Shown: positions 31,969-41,207, numbered from the stretch's first letter. The stretch: DNA of 56,088 bases from Symbiodinium natans (GCA_905221605.1 CAJNDS010000873.1:1-56088), one strand, 5' to 3'. Program-made: numbers and translations. Notes: generated by a model not told the origin, from the sequence alone.

Positions 31969-34900
31969 GGTTATGAGCCCAAGGGCTCCAAGGGCTATCC
32001 TGAGTGGCGAGGTGGATGGGCCGAATTATGGCACTCTGGCTGGAACGGGTGCAGAGCATGCAGCGAGAGGCGGCGGCGCAGCAGTGGGATTGCCCAATGG
32101 TGTGGATAGTTCTGAGAATCAGGGACCTACGAGGCGGACCAGATCCTTGGGAGAGTTTGCCCCGACCCGTGGTTCACAGGCATTTGCTACTGGGCAATTG
32201 GCTGGCAATGTGGGTGGCAGTGGGTTTATTACGTCAACCGGACCGGCCGAAGAAACCGCATCGGGCGCGACAGTACACGAAGGAACGACGCAGGTAAGCC
32301 CACATACACACACACCTGCAGCCACAGCAGTCGAACAACCTGCAGCACCAGCCTTTAATAGCATCAGCAGCTTTGTACCTGAACCTCCACCAGAGCCTCC
32401 ACGAGATGAAGCCCCAGGAATACATCGGAGCGAACCTCAAGCAGGAGTTGGGCCTCATGTAGCACGAGGGAGTTCGCAGAGACAGACTGGATCATCTTCG
32501 TCTCCGGCTGTACCTGAGCAAGTCCCAGCCCCTGAATACGCAGGAGTTGATGTTGGTTTCCGCCTTGGGAACCCTTTTTCCCCGGGTACACCTCCTCCGC
32601 CAGTGCCTACAGAGTTCAGAGAAACCGAGGTGGGACATCATGGAGGTATGTGGGCCTTCAGGACAAGGATCAGCGAAGTTTTGCATCGAAGGGTGTTGAA
32701 TCCAGTGTTGGAGCACGTGCAGGGAGTGACCAATAGAGCTCAGGAACATGGTGAAGGCAATCCCTGGACTCGGCCTCAACCCTCAACACCTTCACCCCAG
32801 CTGATATCTCCTGAAGTGCAGAGGTCAATGCAAGTGTGGACAAATCAAGCTTCGTTGATTTCACCACGACCAAGGGCTGCTCGTGATGACAGTTCTTCGG
32901 GAAGCATACCTCAGGAGTTGATCATGGAGGAGGTCAGACGGCAGGTGCAAATGGCACTTGAAGGACGTGATGCAGAGATGAAGAACCTGAAGGCTGAGAA
33001 TGAGGGTCTTCGGAAGGCTTTGCAGGCGACTTCCCAGGTGTTGGAGGAAGTTGCAGGGCAACCGGAAGGAGGGGGAAGCGCTCAGACCCGCGAGGCCTCT
33101 TCTGGACTACCAGAACGTGATGCCGTGTCTGGCGGTAAGCCTGGAGGTGAAGGTTGGAGTGCTGCACTACCTCAAGATGCTCCTCCCGGAATATATGGCC
33201 ATGTTGGAGGACCACGAGGAACTCCACTTGAAGGACATCCTAGAATGGAAGGTCGAGAAGCTTTGAGGGGAGATCGTGGTGGATTGACTGGAGCCGAAGA
33301 AGCATCGGGATCGGTTGGTCGAAAGGGGATCAACAGCGGAGGTCCTGGGCCTTTGACATCTGGAAAATCCGTGGACTCCGTGGCCACCAATGCTGAGGCG
33401 ATGCAACTTTTGGTCCAAGGGATGAGACAGTTGCAGCAGCTGCAGATCACAAGAAAGGAGGGCCCCGAGTCTGAGGCTATCAAGGGTGGGGTGGAGCTGC
33501 AGGCAATGCCCCAAATCACTGGCGATTCGGCAGTGGAGTTTGCAGACTGGTTGTATGTGGCTGAGCAAACCATCGGAGGATTGACGGATTCGGCTTCGAT
33601 GTGGTACTCTTTGACATTGAGATGTGCTCGGCGTGCATATGAGAAGTATCAAGGAGCGACGTCGCTTGAGCGATTGACGATCGTTCCCATCCTGGAGCCA
33701 GAACTTCAGGAAGCCAAGTGGTCGAGATTGGACCGAAGGGTGTTGACGTTGCTCTTGAATGCGATGACGGTGACAGCTCGAGAAGATGCGGTCACACACA
33801 GGGTGAGCAATGTCGCTTCAGCCCTGTATCGACTCCACATCCTCTACCAGCCGGGCGGATCGTCAGAGAGGGCTGCAATCCTGAGACAATTGGAAGGGGC
33901 AAGTGCTGGGGAGGATCCGAATGAAGCGGTGACGGCGCTGAGAAAGTGGTGTCGTTATTTGGAGCGGGCCGAAGAGAGTGGGATATCTCCTCCAGATGCG
34001 AGCGTTCTGCTGCGGGGCGTTGAGATCATCATCGGCAAGACAGTAGAAAGGCATCATGACGTTCGGTTCAGATTGTCCTTGGTGAAGAATGACTTGCAGT
34101 TGCAAAACCGCCCCAGTCGGGAATCGGTCATGAAGTATGTCAACAACGCATTGGCAGAGCTCCAACAGATTTCACCTCCTCGGAAATCTACAACAACCAA
34201 TTCGGAGCCACCCAGGATTAAGGCCCTTGGAGCACAAGCAGGCACAGGTGAAGCAACTACGACGCCATCCCCGTCACCTAAGAATGGAAGGACTCAAGCA
34301 TCTTCAACTTCAGCCAAGACACCTTGCAAGTTCTTTGCGAGTGATAGTGGGTGTCGACGAGGAAGTGCCTGTCAGTATGGACATGACTTCGCTTCACGAG
34401 AAGATAAGAAATCTCGGTGTTGGACGTGTGGCTCCAAAGGGCATCGACAAGGAGATTGTCCTACCAAGGAGGGAAAGGGCAATAAGTCAAGGCCAACCCC
34501 TGGGACAGGTGCTACTCCGAAGGCTGCAGCGCTGCAAGGGAATGTGCTTCAACCAGCAGAAGGTGGAGAACAAGCTCCGTATGTGGCTCCATCAACGACG
34601 GCATCTTCAAGTGCGGAAGTCCCTCAAGTACCCGAAGTGTCGCAAGAGCCAGATCTGAAATCGTTGCTTCAGGAGGCCAATGCAATGCTCAAGAAGTTGG
34701 GACACTTGTCGGCGTTGCGAATGCCGAAGCTCATGAGGGAGGTGCGAAAATATGAAGAAAAAATCGATGAAGGCCAATTGGCGTTGCTGGACTCAGGAGC
34801 TACCCATGCTTTCCGACAAGGAAGCCCTCAAGAGCTGGATCAAGCGACAGTAGTTCATGTGCAGCTTGCCGACGGCCAGATTGTGGCGCTAAAGCAGAAC

Positions 34901-35197
34901 CCAGCAGGAACCCTCATGCCAATCCCTATGTCGAGCGAGGATGAATCGCCAGCTGTGATCATTCCGTTGGGGGCGCTAGTAGAGCAGCTGGGATGCAAGT
35001 TGCAATGGACACGGCATCATGGGCTTCGACTAGAACACCCTCGGCACGGTGTCCTCACAACGTACATCTCCGGTGGGTGTCCTATGGTGGCGGAAACCCA
35101 AGCCTTGGACCTGATAGCTGAATTGGAGGAGAAACAGATCCAGGAATTGGAGGAGAAGACTGCCCAAGGATGTGCTAAGCTCTGCGAGATGGAGTAG
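31922..35197 (+). CDS. Gag and protease of the copia element
   Basis: The frame is open from 31838; the first ATG after the probable transcription start is 31922 (MDPSSQHQPV), with another at 31974. The product is about 1,090 residues. The N-terminal 300 are Pro/Ser/Gly-rich and disordered. A helical capsid-like region follows (for example EFADWLYVAEQTIGGL and SLTLRCARRAYEKY). Near 34324-34386 is a CCCH finger (CX8CX5CX3H), and at 34418-34462 a CCHC zinc knuckle (CWTCGSKGHRQGDC); both should bind RNA. The aspartic protease active site DSGATHAF is at 34790. The frame ends at an in-frame TAG (35195-35197), after which the same frame continues into integrase. Confidence 0.9.
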   Translation: MDPSSQHQPVGPRDQQVMSPRAPRAILSGEVDGPNYGTLAGTGAEHAARGGGAAVGLPNGVDSSENQGPTRRTRSLGEFAPTRGSQAFATGQLAGNVGGSGFITSTGPAEETASGATVHEGTTQVSPHTHTPAATAVEQPAAPAFNSISSFVPEPPPEPPRDEAPGIHRSEPQAGVGPHVARGSSQRQTGSSSSPAVPEQVPAPEYAGVDVGFRLGNPFSPGTPPPPVPTEFRETEVGHHGGMWAFRTRISEVLHRRVLNPVLEHVQGVTNRAQEHGEGNPWTRPQPSTPSPQLISPEVQRSMQVWTNQASLISPRPRAARDDSSSGSIPQELIMEEVRRQVQMALEGRDAEMKNLKAENEGLRKALQATSQVLEEVAGQPEGGGSAQTREASSGLPERDAVSGGKPGGEGWSAALPQDAPPGIYGHVGGPRGTPLEGHPRMEGREALRGDRGGLTGAEEASGSVGRKGINSGGPGPLTSGKSVDSVATNAEAMQLLVQGMRQLQQLQITRKEGPESEAIKGGVELQAMPQITGDSAVEFADWLYVAEQTIGGLTDSASMWYSLTLRCARRAYEKYQGATSLERLTIVPILEPELQEAKWSRLDRRVLTLLLNAMTVTAREDAVTHRVSNVASALYRLHILYQPGGSSERAAILRQLEGASAGEDPNEAVTALRKWCRYLERAEESGISPPDASVLLRGVEIIIGKTVERHHDVRFRLSLVKNDLQLQNRPSRESVMKYVNNALAELQQISPPRKSTTTNSEPPRIKALGAQAGTGEATTTPSPSPKNGRTQASSTSAKTPCKFFASDSGCRRGSACQYGHDFASREDKKSRCWTCGSKGHRQGDCPTKEGKGNKSRPTPGTGATPKAAALQGNVLQPAEGGEQAPYVAPSTTASSSAEVPQVPEVSQEPDLKSLLQEANAMLKKLGHLSALRMPKLMREVRKYEEKIDEGQLALLDSGATHAFRQGSPQELDQATVVHVQLADGQIVALKQNPAGTLMPIPMSSEDESPAVIIPLGALVEQLGCKLQWTRHHGLRLEHPRHGVLTTYISGGCPMVAETQALDLIAELEEKQIQELEEKTAQGCAKLCEME
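31969..31981 (+). promoter_or_regulatory. Primer binding site for an initiator tRNA-Met half-molecule
   Basis: GGTTATGAGCCCA directly follows the LTR. Its complement, TGGGCTCATAACC, is the anticodon stem-loop of eukaryotic initiator tRNA-Met (CAU anticodon). Drosophila copia and yeast Ty5 are primed by a cleaved 5' half of this tRNA rather than by its 3' end. Confidence 0.8.
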
Positions 35198-37315
35198 AAG
35201 AAGGGGTTCGAGGAAGCATTGGCAAATTTCTGTCAGTCGGGGGCAAGAACAACCATGCTGGAAGCGCTGATGTTGGAAGATAGTCCGTTCGGAGGACTAA
35301 CCGAGGAGCAACGGTGCATGCTGGCAAGGGATGTTGACGTGGACTACAAGTTTGGACATCGATACTTGAAGGCACTCCCTTTCAAGCGAGCAATGCGCAG
35401 GAGAATGATGACGTCGCGATGGGTGGTTCATCTTTACTCAGGAGTTCGAAGGGAATTGAGCGACGAGCTGAAGGCCCTAGAAGCTGAAGGGGTGGTGATG
35501 GTGGAAATTGATGTGGCCAAGAGCAAGCTGATGAACATGAAGGGAGAAAGCGCTATGTATCAGGCTTTGCTGTGGGCTGCAGCCGGTGGACACATTGAGG
35601 CAATTTTCGGCGAACCACCCAATGCGGAGACCTCCAAGGAGCTGATCCTGAAGCAGTTGTTCTTGTGGCAGCTTGCGAATGCAGGGAATCGACATCTTCG
35701 ACTACCTCCCCCGGCACTAGTGCTCCAGTTGAGGCAAGATGATCCTTTCTGGTCGGATGAGATCGGAAAAACCTTTGAGAAGGAGAATGGCTTCACTGGG
35801 ATCAGAAACGAAGCAGGGAGCAGGATGATTACTAACATGGTTGTTCAGCCAGAACTAGGACTATGGCATCAGCAAGGACAATCTGGAGCCCCGCGACAGT
35901 GGACCAGGCAGTTCAAGGAGGCCATTGTGGGCGGAATGCAAAGGTGGAGGAATGGCGTCTTCTTGAAGCGGATGGATGGGCCTCTTTCAGAGATGACGAC
36001 GCGGGAGTTAAGGCGGTGGTCAGAACATGTGAAGGCAAACCACATGCCCTTTCATCGGAGATGTCGAACTTGTGTGGTTTCAAGGGCTACAGGAAGGTGT
36101 CACAGGACTATCAAAAGTCCGACTATGTGTACCCTATCTCTGGATGTTGCTGGTCCTTTCAGGGTCAAGGGGGAAACCGCCGATGGAACGAAGTTCAAGT
36201 ATGCCTTGGTCGGAGCTTATGTGTGTCCTCGCTTGCCTGATGACGGAGCTGGAGTTGGACCGCTGGGGGAACCAAAGGTGGAGTCCAGTGATCATGAGGA
36301 TGCGGAGCACGAAGCATTGGTCAAGGAACTAGAGGCGTTGTTTGAGGAGGAGCCCGAAGAAGAAGAGGATCTTTCCCCTGAGGACCGACAACACATGGAG
36401 GTTCAGAACGCCGAGTACAAGAAGCTGTGTGAGGAGATTGGGGAGGAGTGCCCGGAGCATGACGTCTTGAGATATGCTATTCCGATGACCTCGAGAAGAA
36501 CAGCTGAAGTCAACATGTGCGTGAGACAGATGTACATGCAAGTGAGATCGCAGGGATACCCAGTGCTTCGTTGTCACTCTGATCGGGCAAGGGAGTTGAG
36601 GAATTGGAGACTACGATCATGGTTCTTGGAAAGAGAAGTTATCCCCACGACCGGAGAAGGACAGTCTCCCCAGAGTAATGGAAGGGCCGAAGCCACCGTC
36701 AAGTACCTGAAGGGCCAAGCGAAGCTGTTGTTGAATCAAACCAAACTTCCACGTAGCTGCTGGCCATTAGCTATGGTTTATGCAGCTCATCGACAACGTC
36801 TACAAGTCACACATGGAGACAAGGCGCTGCCTTTCGGTACTCCTGTACATGTACGTGCCAAAGTATATGGAACAGGTGGAAAGTTTGATCTTGATGATCG
36901 CTGGAAAGATGGAGTCTATGTGGGTCCTTCTTCAGACATGAAGGATGGTTATGTGGTGAGGTTCCCCGATGGCTCCTACGTGACCTCTGCGCATTTGAGA
37001 CCTTATCTTGTGGAGCCCGACAAGGCGGTGGATTTGGACCCGATGGAAATGGATCTTCCAGTGCCAAGGAGAAGAGTCCGAGAGAAAACATCCTTGTCAT
37101 CATTGGCGGGGAAGCTACAGAAGAGCGTTGACGAAGTGGAAGGGAGCAATCACCAAGGAGATCACCACGCTTTTTCAAGGGACGCTCCGTCGGATCACTT
37201 CATCGGAGGCGAAAGAAATGGAAGAGCGTGGGGAACTGAAAATAGTTCCTTCAAAGGGAGTGTGGACGATGAAACCTCCTACGGTGGCTGGAGACAAGGT
37301 TCGCAGACGCTTTAG
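35198..37315 (+). CDS. Integrase of the copia element
   Basis: Same frame as Gag-protease, continuing directly after the TAG with KKGFEEALANF. A zinc-binding HHCC is seen (HVKANHMPFHRRCRTC, about 36030-36071). The catalytic triad is D (LSLDVAG, 36143), D (CHSDRA, 36581) and E (SNGRAEATV, 36689), with exactly 35 residues between the second D and E. Between the first two aspartates is a long acidic insert (EEEPEEEEDLSPEDRQH). The frame ends at 37315, but similarity moves to the +1 frame before about 37134. The protein should insert element cDNA with 5-bp staggered cuts, which fits the GATTT duplication. Confidence 0.88.
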   Translation, partial: KKGFEEALANFCQSGARTTMLEALMLEDSPFGGLTEEQRCMLARDVDVDYKFGHRYLKALPFKRAMRRRMMTSRWVVHLYSGVRRELSDELKALEAEGVVMVEIDVAKSKLMNMKGESAMYQALLWAAAGGHIEAIFGEPPNAETSKELILKQLFLWQLANAGNRHLRLPPPALVLQLRQDDPFWSDEIGKTFEKENGFTGIRNEAGSRMITNMVVQPELGLWHQQGQSGAPRQWTRQFKEAIVGGMQRWRNGVFLKRMDGPLSEMTTRELRRWSEHVKANHMPFHRRCRTCVVSRATGRCHRTIKSPTMCTLSLDVAGPFRVKGETADGTKFKYALVGAYVCPRLPDDGAGVGPLGEPKVESSDHEDAEHEALVKELEALFEEEPEEEEDLSPEDRQHMEVQNAEYKKLCEEIGEECPEHDVLRYAIPMTSRRTAEVNMCVRQMYMQVRSQGYPVLRCHSDRARELRNWRLRSWFLEREVIPTTGEGQSPQSNGRAEATVKYLKGQAKLLLNQTKLPRSCWPLAMVYAAHRQRLQVTHGDKALPFGTPVHVRAKVYGTGGKFDLDDRWKDGVYVGPSSDMKDGYVVRFPDGSYVTSAHLRPYLVEPDKAVDLDPMEMDLPVPRRRVREKTSLSSLAGKLQKSVDEVEGSNHQGDHHAFSRDAPSDHFIGGERNGRAWGTENSSFKGSVDDETSYGGWRQGSQTL

Positions 37316-39401
37316 ACTGGTGCTATGTGGGAACTTTGTTGCCCGTGGTGAAGGTGAATTCGACTTGTACGCGGGCGGGGTAACAGCAGACACACTTCGG
37401 GCAGCATTGGCCATTGCGACCAACAAGAAATGGAGTGGTGCCACTTCTGACATCACAGCGGCATTCTTGCTTGCCGATTGGCCTAGTGATCTTCCCAAAT
37501 ATGGCATCATCCCTCCGAGGGTGTTGTTCGAGAGCGGCCACGCAGAGCCTGGGGAGATTTGGTTGGTTCTTCGTCCTCTATATGGATTGAGGGAGTCGCC
37601 GGCTATTTGGTCCAAGTGTCGGTCAAATCGCCTGTCAAATGCCAAGGTCAAGTACCAAGGAAAGGACTTGAAGTTCAAGGCCTCGGAAGTGGACCCGGAG
37701 CTTTGGTACGTCTATGAGGGTGACTTTGCCGGAGCAGAGCTACTAGCAATGATCATCACGTATGTGGATGATATCTTCTACTTGGCGGAGAGCGATCTGA
37801 TCAAGGTGCTTCATGCGTGGGTGGAGGAAGAGTGGCCTTGCAGTCCGTTACAATGGACAGAATCCGAAGAAGGCACGAGATACCTGGGCATTGAAATCAG
37901 GCAGAATGAGAAGAAGCAGTTTGAGCTGTGCCAATCGGCCTACATTAAAAATCTGTTGAGGTCGCATGGCTTAGAAGAGGCGATCCCAACGAAGCTTCCG
38001 TGTCCGAAGGAGTGGATGAATTTCTCGGCGTCGGAGCTTCGGCATGGGCAACGAATCGTGGGAGAACAATTATGGCTGACTATGAGAACCCGTCCTGACT
38101 TGTTGTTCCCGGTGAATTACATGGCAAGCAGAGTCAGCAAGCAGCCAAATAAGGTGGCGAAGATTGGCCTGAGATTGATGTCCTATTTGAAGGAAACGAT
38201 GGACATGAAGCTGGTGATTGGATGTGACCAAGACTTGAGCATCGCCACACAACAAGCCCCGATCTGCCTCACGGGGTACTCAGATGCCTCGTTTGCCCCG
38301 TTCGGGGGCAAATCCTTCGGCGCTTCGCTTGTGACGGCATCTGGTTCTCCAATTTCCTGGAAGGCAAGCAAGCAAGCTTTCGTGACACTTTCCGTGATGG
38401 AAGCAGAGTTGTACGAGGCCTCACAGGCTGCCACGCTCTTGGAAAGCGTAGGGTGTTTGTTCGATGAAACTTACAAGACTCGTGTGGCCCGACTGCTATG
38501 CGTGGACAATAGCGCTGCTGTGAGCATGCTTGAAGGCGGAGCCGGGTCTTGGAGGACTCGGCATTTGAGGGTGAGATGTGCTCATGTCAGGAGCCAAATT
38601 GAGCAAGGCCTTCTACAGGTTTCCCACATCGATGGAGAACGACAACTTGCCGATTTAGCCACAAAGATGCATGGAAAGGCGAGACTCTGGCAACTTTTGG
38701 AGGCATGGGGCTTCATCAATCTTCCGCTGGAAGCCGTAAGGGCGTTTGGTGTTCGTTTGTGTGTCTGCATTCTGCTGGCTTCGTTGGTCGTGGCGGCAGA
38801 TGGGAAGAAGAAACTTGACGAAGAGCCAGAATCGGAAGGATCTAGATTGCAGGTAGCTGGATGGCAAGAGCTGATTGTGGTCACCATCTTGGTCTGTGTG
38901 GCAGCTATTGGCGTCTGGGAATTGATGAAATACGTGGTCTCATGTTGCTGGAAGAGTTCTGAGGAGTCTCCAAAACAAAGGAGACTTCGTAGGCTTCGAG
39001 AGGCAGCAAGGATGGCAGCTGAGGAGGAGCTGGATCGAACGCAGCTTGCTTATGAAGCGGCCGTAGCTGCGGAAGCCGCTGGTCTACATGAAGTAAGGGC
39101 AGTTCTACATGCTGGAGACCACATTCCCACTCCTCCTCCTCCCGATGAATACGAGCCACCTCCAAGACCTCCGTTGCCGGAAGTTAGACTTGAGAATCAG
39201 CGAAGTCAACGAGCTCGTGGTGAAGATCGAGTTCAATACCGTGAATATCCAAGAAATGCTTTCTGGAAAACGAGCTCAAATTTGAGCAGGCTGCATACCG
39301 ATCCGCATTGCAGTGGTCTTCGCAACAGTGGAACGGTGCATCGTATTGAGTACTGTGCTTACTGCCACGGACGACGACCGTTGTATGAGAGAAATGGGTG
39401 A
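37080..39401 (+). CDS. Reverse transcriptase/RNase H with C-terminal extension
   Basis: This is in the +1 frame relative to integrase. RT motifs include VWTMKPP, RLVLCGNFV, the catalytic TSDITAAFLLADWP, LRPLYGLRESPAIWSK, and YVDD at 37762-37773. RNase H follows (GYSDASFAPFGG, SVMEAELYEA, CVDNSAAV, and the terminal LADLATKMHG, matching the usual ADxLTK end of copia Pol). About 230 residues then continue: a hydrophobic helix (LCVCILLASLVVAA), a second (LIVVTILVCVAAIGVWELM), an Arg/Glu/Ala-rich helix, a proline-rich stretch, and a Cys/His end (HTDPHCSGL, CAYCHGRRP). Normal copia Pol ends shortly after ADxLTK. There is no ATG in a usable position, so expression needs frameshifting or the element is defective. 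Confidence 0.88.
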   Translation, partial: ERKHPCHHWRGSYRRALTKWKGAITKEITTLFQGTLRRITSSEAKEMEERGELKIVPSKGVWTMKPPTVAGDKVRRRFRLVLCGNFVARGEGEFDLYAGGVTADTLRAALAIATNKKWSGATSDITAAFLLADWPSDLPKYGIIPPRVLFESGHAEPGEIWLVLRPLYGLRESPAIWSKCRSNRLSNAKVKYQGKDLKFKASEVDPELWYVYEGDFAGAELLAMIITYVDDIFYLAESDLIKVLHAWVEEEWPCSPLQWTESEEGTRYLGIEIRQNEKKQFELCQSAYIKNLLRSHGLEEAIPTKLPCPKEWMNFSASELRHGQRIVGEQLWLTMRTRPDLLFPVNYMASRVSKQPNKVAKIGLRLMSYLKETMDMKLVIGCDQDLSIATQQAPICLTGYSDASFAPFGGKSFGASLVTASGSPISWKASKQAFVTLSVMEAELYEASQAATLLESVGCLFDETYKTRVARLLCVDNSAAVSMLEGGAGSWRTRHLRVRCAHVRSQIEQGLLQVSHIDGERQLADLATKMHGKARLWQLLEAWGFINLPLEAVRAFGVRLCVCILLASLVVAADGKKKLDEEPESEGSRLQVAGWQELIVVTILVCVAAIGVWELMKYVVSCCWKSSEESPKQRRLRRLREAARMAAEEELDRTQLAYEAAVAAEAAGLHEVRAVLHAGDHIPTPPPPDEYEPPPRPPLPEVRLENQRSQRARGEDRVQYREYPRNAFWKTSSNLSRLHTDPHCSGLRNSGTVHRIEYCAYCHGRRPLYERNG

Positions 39402-39554
39402 AGGTGATGGCTTCAGCAATGTGAGAAGGGAACGCAGCAAAGAAAGGATGCATGAACTTATGGCCTGTGGAGCAGGCCTGCACCACTAGTGGATAATGGT
39501 CCACCACGATGCAGCTGCACTGGGCTTGGTGATCTTGCCCGTGAGTGCAAGCTC

Positions 39555-39563
39555 AAGGAGGAG
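39555..39563 (+). promoter_or_regulatory. Polypurine tract
   Basis: AAGGAGGAG ends exactly where the right LTR starts, as expected for the plus-strand primer. Confidence 0.85.
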
Positions 39564-39850
39564 TGTAAAGAAGTCCTCTGGTCATGCATGCCGTGTGATA
39601 TATCTGCAGCATGGCTGATTGCATGAAGCTGACAAGGGCATGCGACAAACAGCGTGCAGCAGCAGTAGACATCAGCAGCCAAGAAGGCAAGCCCAAACAG
39701 AGTTTGTTGGCATCTTCGTGTGCGCCATTTGAAAACAGTGCGTCCCGTCTGGCCATGGCCCTGTGATTGGAACGATACAGAGAAGAACTGCAGGACCTCG
39801 AACATGGATCCATCAAGCCAACATCAACCTGTGGGTCCCCGTGACCAACA
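39564..39850 (+). repeat. Right LTR
   Basis: 287 bp, same sequence as 31682-31968, followed by the GATTT duplication. Confidence 0.95.
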
Positions 39851-39855
39851 GATTT
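39851..39855. repeat. Target-site duplication (right), GATTT
   Basis: Pairs with 31677-31681. Confidence 0.9.
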
Positions 39856-40291
39856 ATTTCAGTACTGCAGTCGACGGGGGAAGTCCCAGGGGAGGGGGGA
39901 TTGAATGCGAGGATAACATGCAGGAGCAATCGGATTGCATGAAGGGCAACCGAGTTGCAGAACAGTTCCTTGTTGTTTGGCTGAACTCTCGGAAGGCTTG
40001 GCCAGCAGAACCGATTCAAACAATGCAATGACATTGGAACCGCTTTTGGGCGAACACAACATACAATGGCAACTGCAAAGTGATGCAGCATTAGTCTTTC
40101 TCTGACAATGTTTTGATTGGCTTTGAAAGACTTCGGCATACTATACGTTTTGTTTCGGCATAACATCACCCGAACCTTACCGCAGCAAATCTTGACTGGT
40201 TTAACTTCGGTGGCTGTTGAAATTTAACCTTGTCACTGTCCTTGCGCGGTGCACGTCCAAAATGTCCTGTTGGATAGAAGGAATGGAGAGG

Positions 40292-40361
<70 letters not shown>

Positions 40362-41000
40362 CTCGAAGAAGAGAGCGCCTCGCTGCCGTCTAAGGCTGAT
40401 TCCGGCCAGAAGGCAGTCTCCAAGCCAAGTTGCCGCAAGCACCACAAAAGGATTGGAAGCATCAAAAGCATCAGCTCTGTTCTGCGGGGCCTTCGCCTGG
40501 CCCTCCCCAAGCCCAAGCAGGTGCAGTGAGGGACGTTCGTCGTGATTCGATTTTCGGGGTTTCCAGGCTGACTCCAGAGGCCTCTAAGGCCTTTAAAGCC
40601 TTTAAGGCCTGCGGCCTCATCCCAACCTTCAGGGTAAGGCCAGAAGGGCCCAAATCAGGGGTAGTAAGGGGTATGGTAGGAAAGGATGTTGGCTGCTGAA
40701 CTCCGTGGTGCAACATCCTTGGTAGGTCTTGTTTTGGGAACACCCGGCGCATGTCCCACCTGTTTTGGAGCAGTGGAGCCCCGCCATGTTGGCACCCCAG
40801 TCCAGGAAATCATGGAAAGGATATGATTCAAGGCAGCGCGAAGGCTGTTGAAAGGTCCACGAGAGCCAGGTCAGCAAAGCTACGTGCTCAGAGATGCGTA
40901 GAGAGATGTGCCCAAGCTGAAAGAGGCTCTGGATGTTGGGCATTAACTGTAGCCTTTCATAGCACCCACAATATCCTTGAATGATGCACAACACTTGAGC
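39856..41000. other. No confident gene; (GA)n at 40288-40358
   Basis: The only clear structure is the GA microsatellite, followed by two copies of GAGAGCGCCTCG. Frames here have no recognisable domain. Confidence 0.5.
40288..40358. repeat. (GA)n microsatellite
   Basis: About 70 bp of uninterrupted GA repeats. Confidence 0.95.
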
Positions 41001-41018
41001 TTAGAGGACTGACCAACG

Positions 41019-41207
41019 TCACTCTCTCCACAGATTCCACGATTCCACTGTCACTTTTCTCCCAGATGGATTGTCCACCACAGTCTTCAGCTCTTGCTGC
41101 AAAGCGCCTGGCCGATCTTGGATCTGCAAAGCATCTACGCGTAGTTGTTGTCCAGCAACAGCAGGCTCTAACCCAGAAGGCCCATTGATTGCGCTCATCT
41201 GCATCAA
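41019..41207 (-). CDS. Possible exon, unknown (minus strand)
   Basis: The minus-strand frame contains GPSGLEPAVAGQQLRVDALQ followed by IQDRPGALQQELKTVVDNPS, with helix-forming character and a natural residue mix, unlike the plus strand. It may be an internal exon of the same minus-strand gene as 41870-42135. No family recognised. Confidence 0.3.
   Translation of the reverse strand: MMQMSAINGPSGLEPAVAGQQLRVDALQIQDRPGALQQELKTVVDNPSGRKVTVESWNLWRE

Larger units (their letters stand above)
31682..39850 (+). mobile_element. Complete copia-type (Pseudoviridae) LTR retrotransposon
   Basis: The 8,169-bp element has 287-bp direct LTRs (TG...CA) that I find identical, a 5-bp GATTT target duplication, a primer binding site abutting the left LTR and a purine tract (AAGGAGGAG) abutting the right LTR. 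The coding order is Gag, protease, integrase, reverse transcriptase, RNase H. Integrase before RT is the defining copia order. The coding region has one in-frame TAG (35195) and one +1 shift (between 37008 and about 37134). Dinoflagellate genomes carry many such elements; identical LTRs imply a very recent insertion. Confidence 0.95.
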
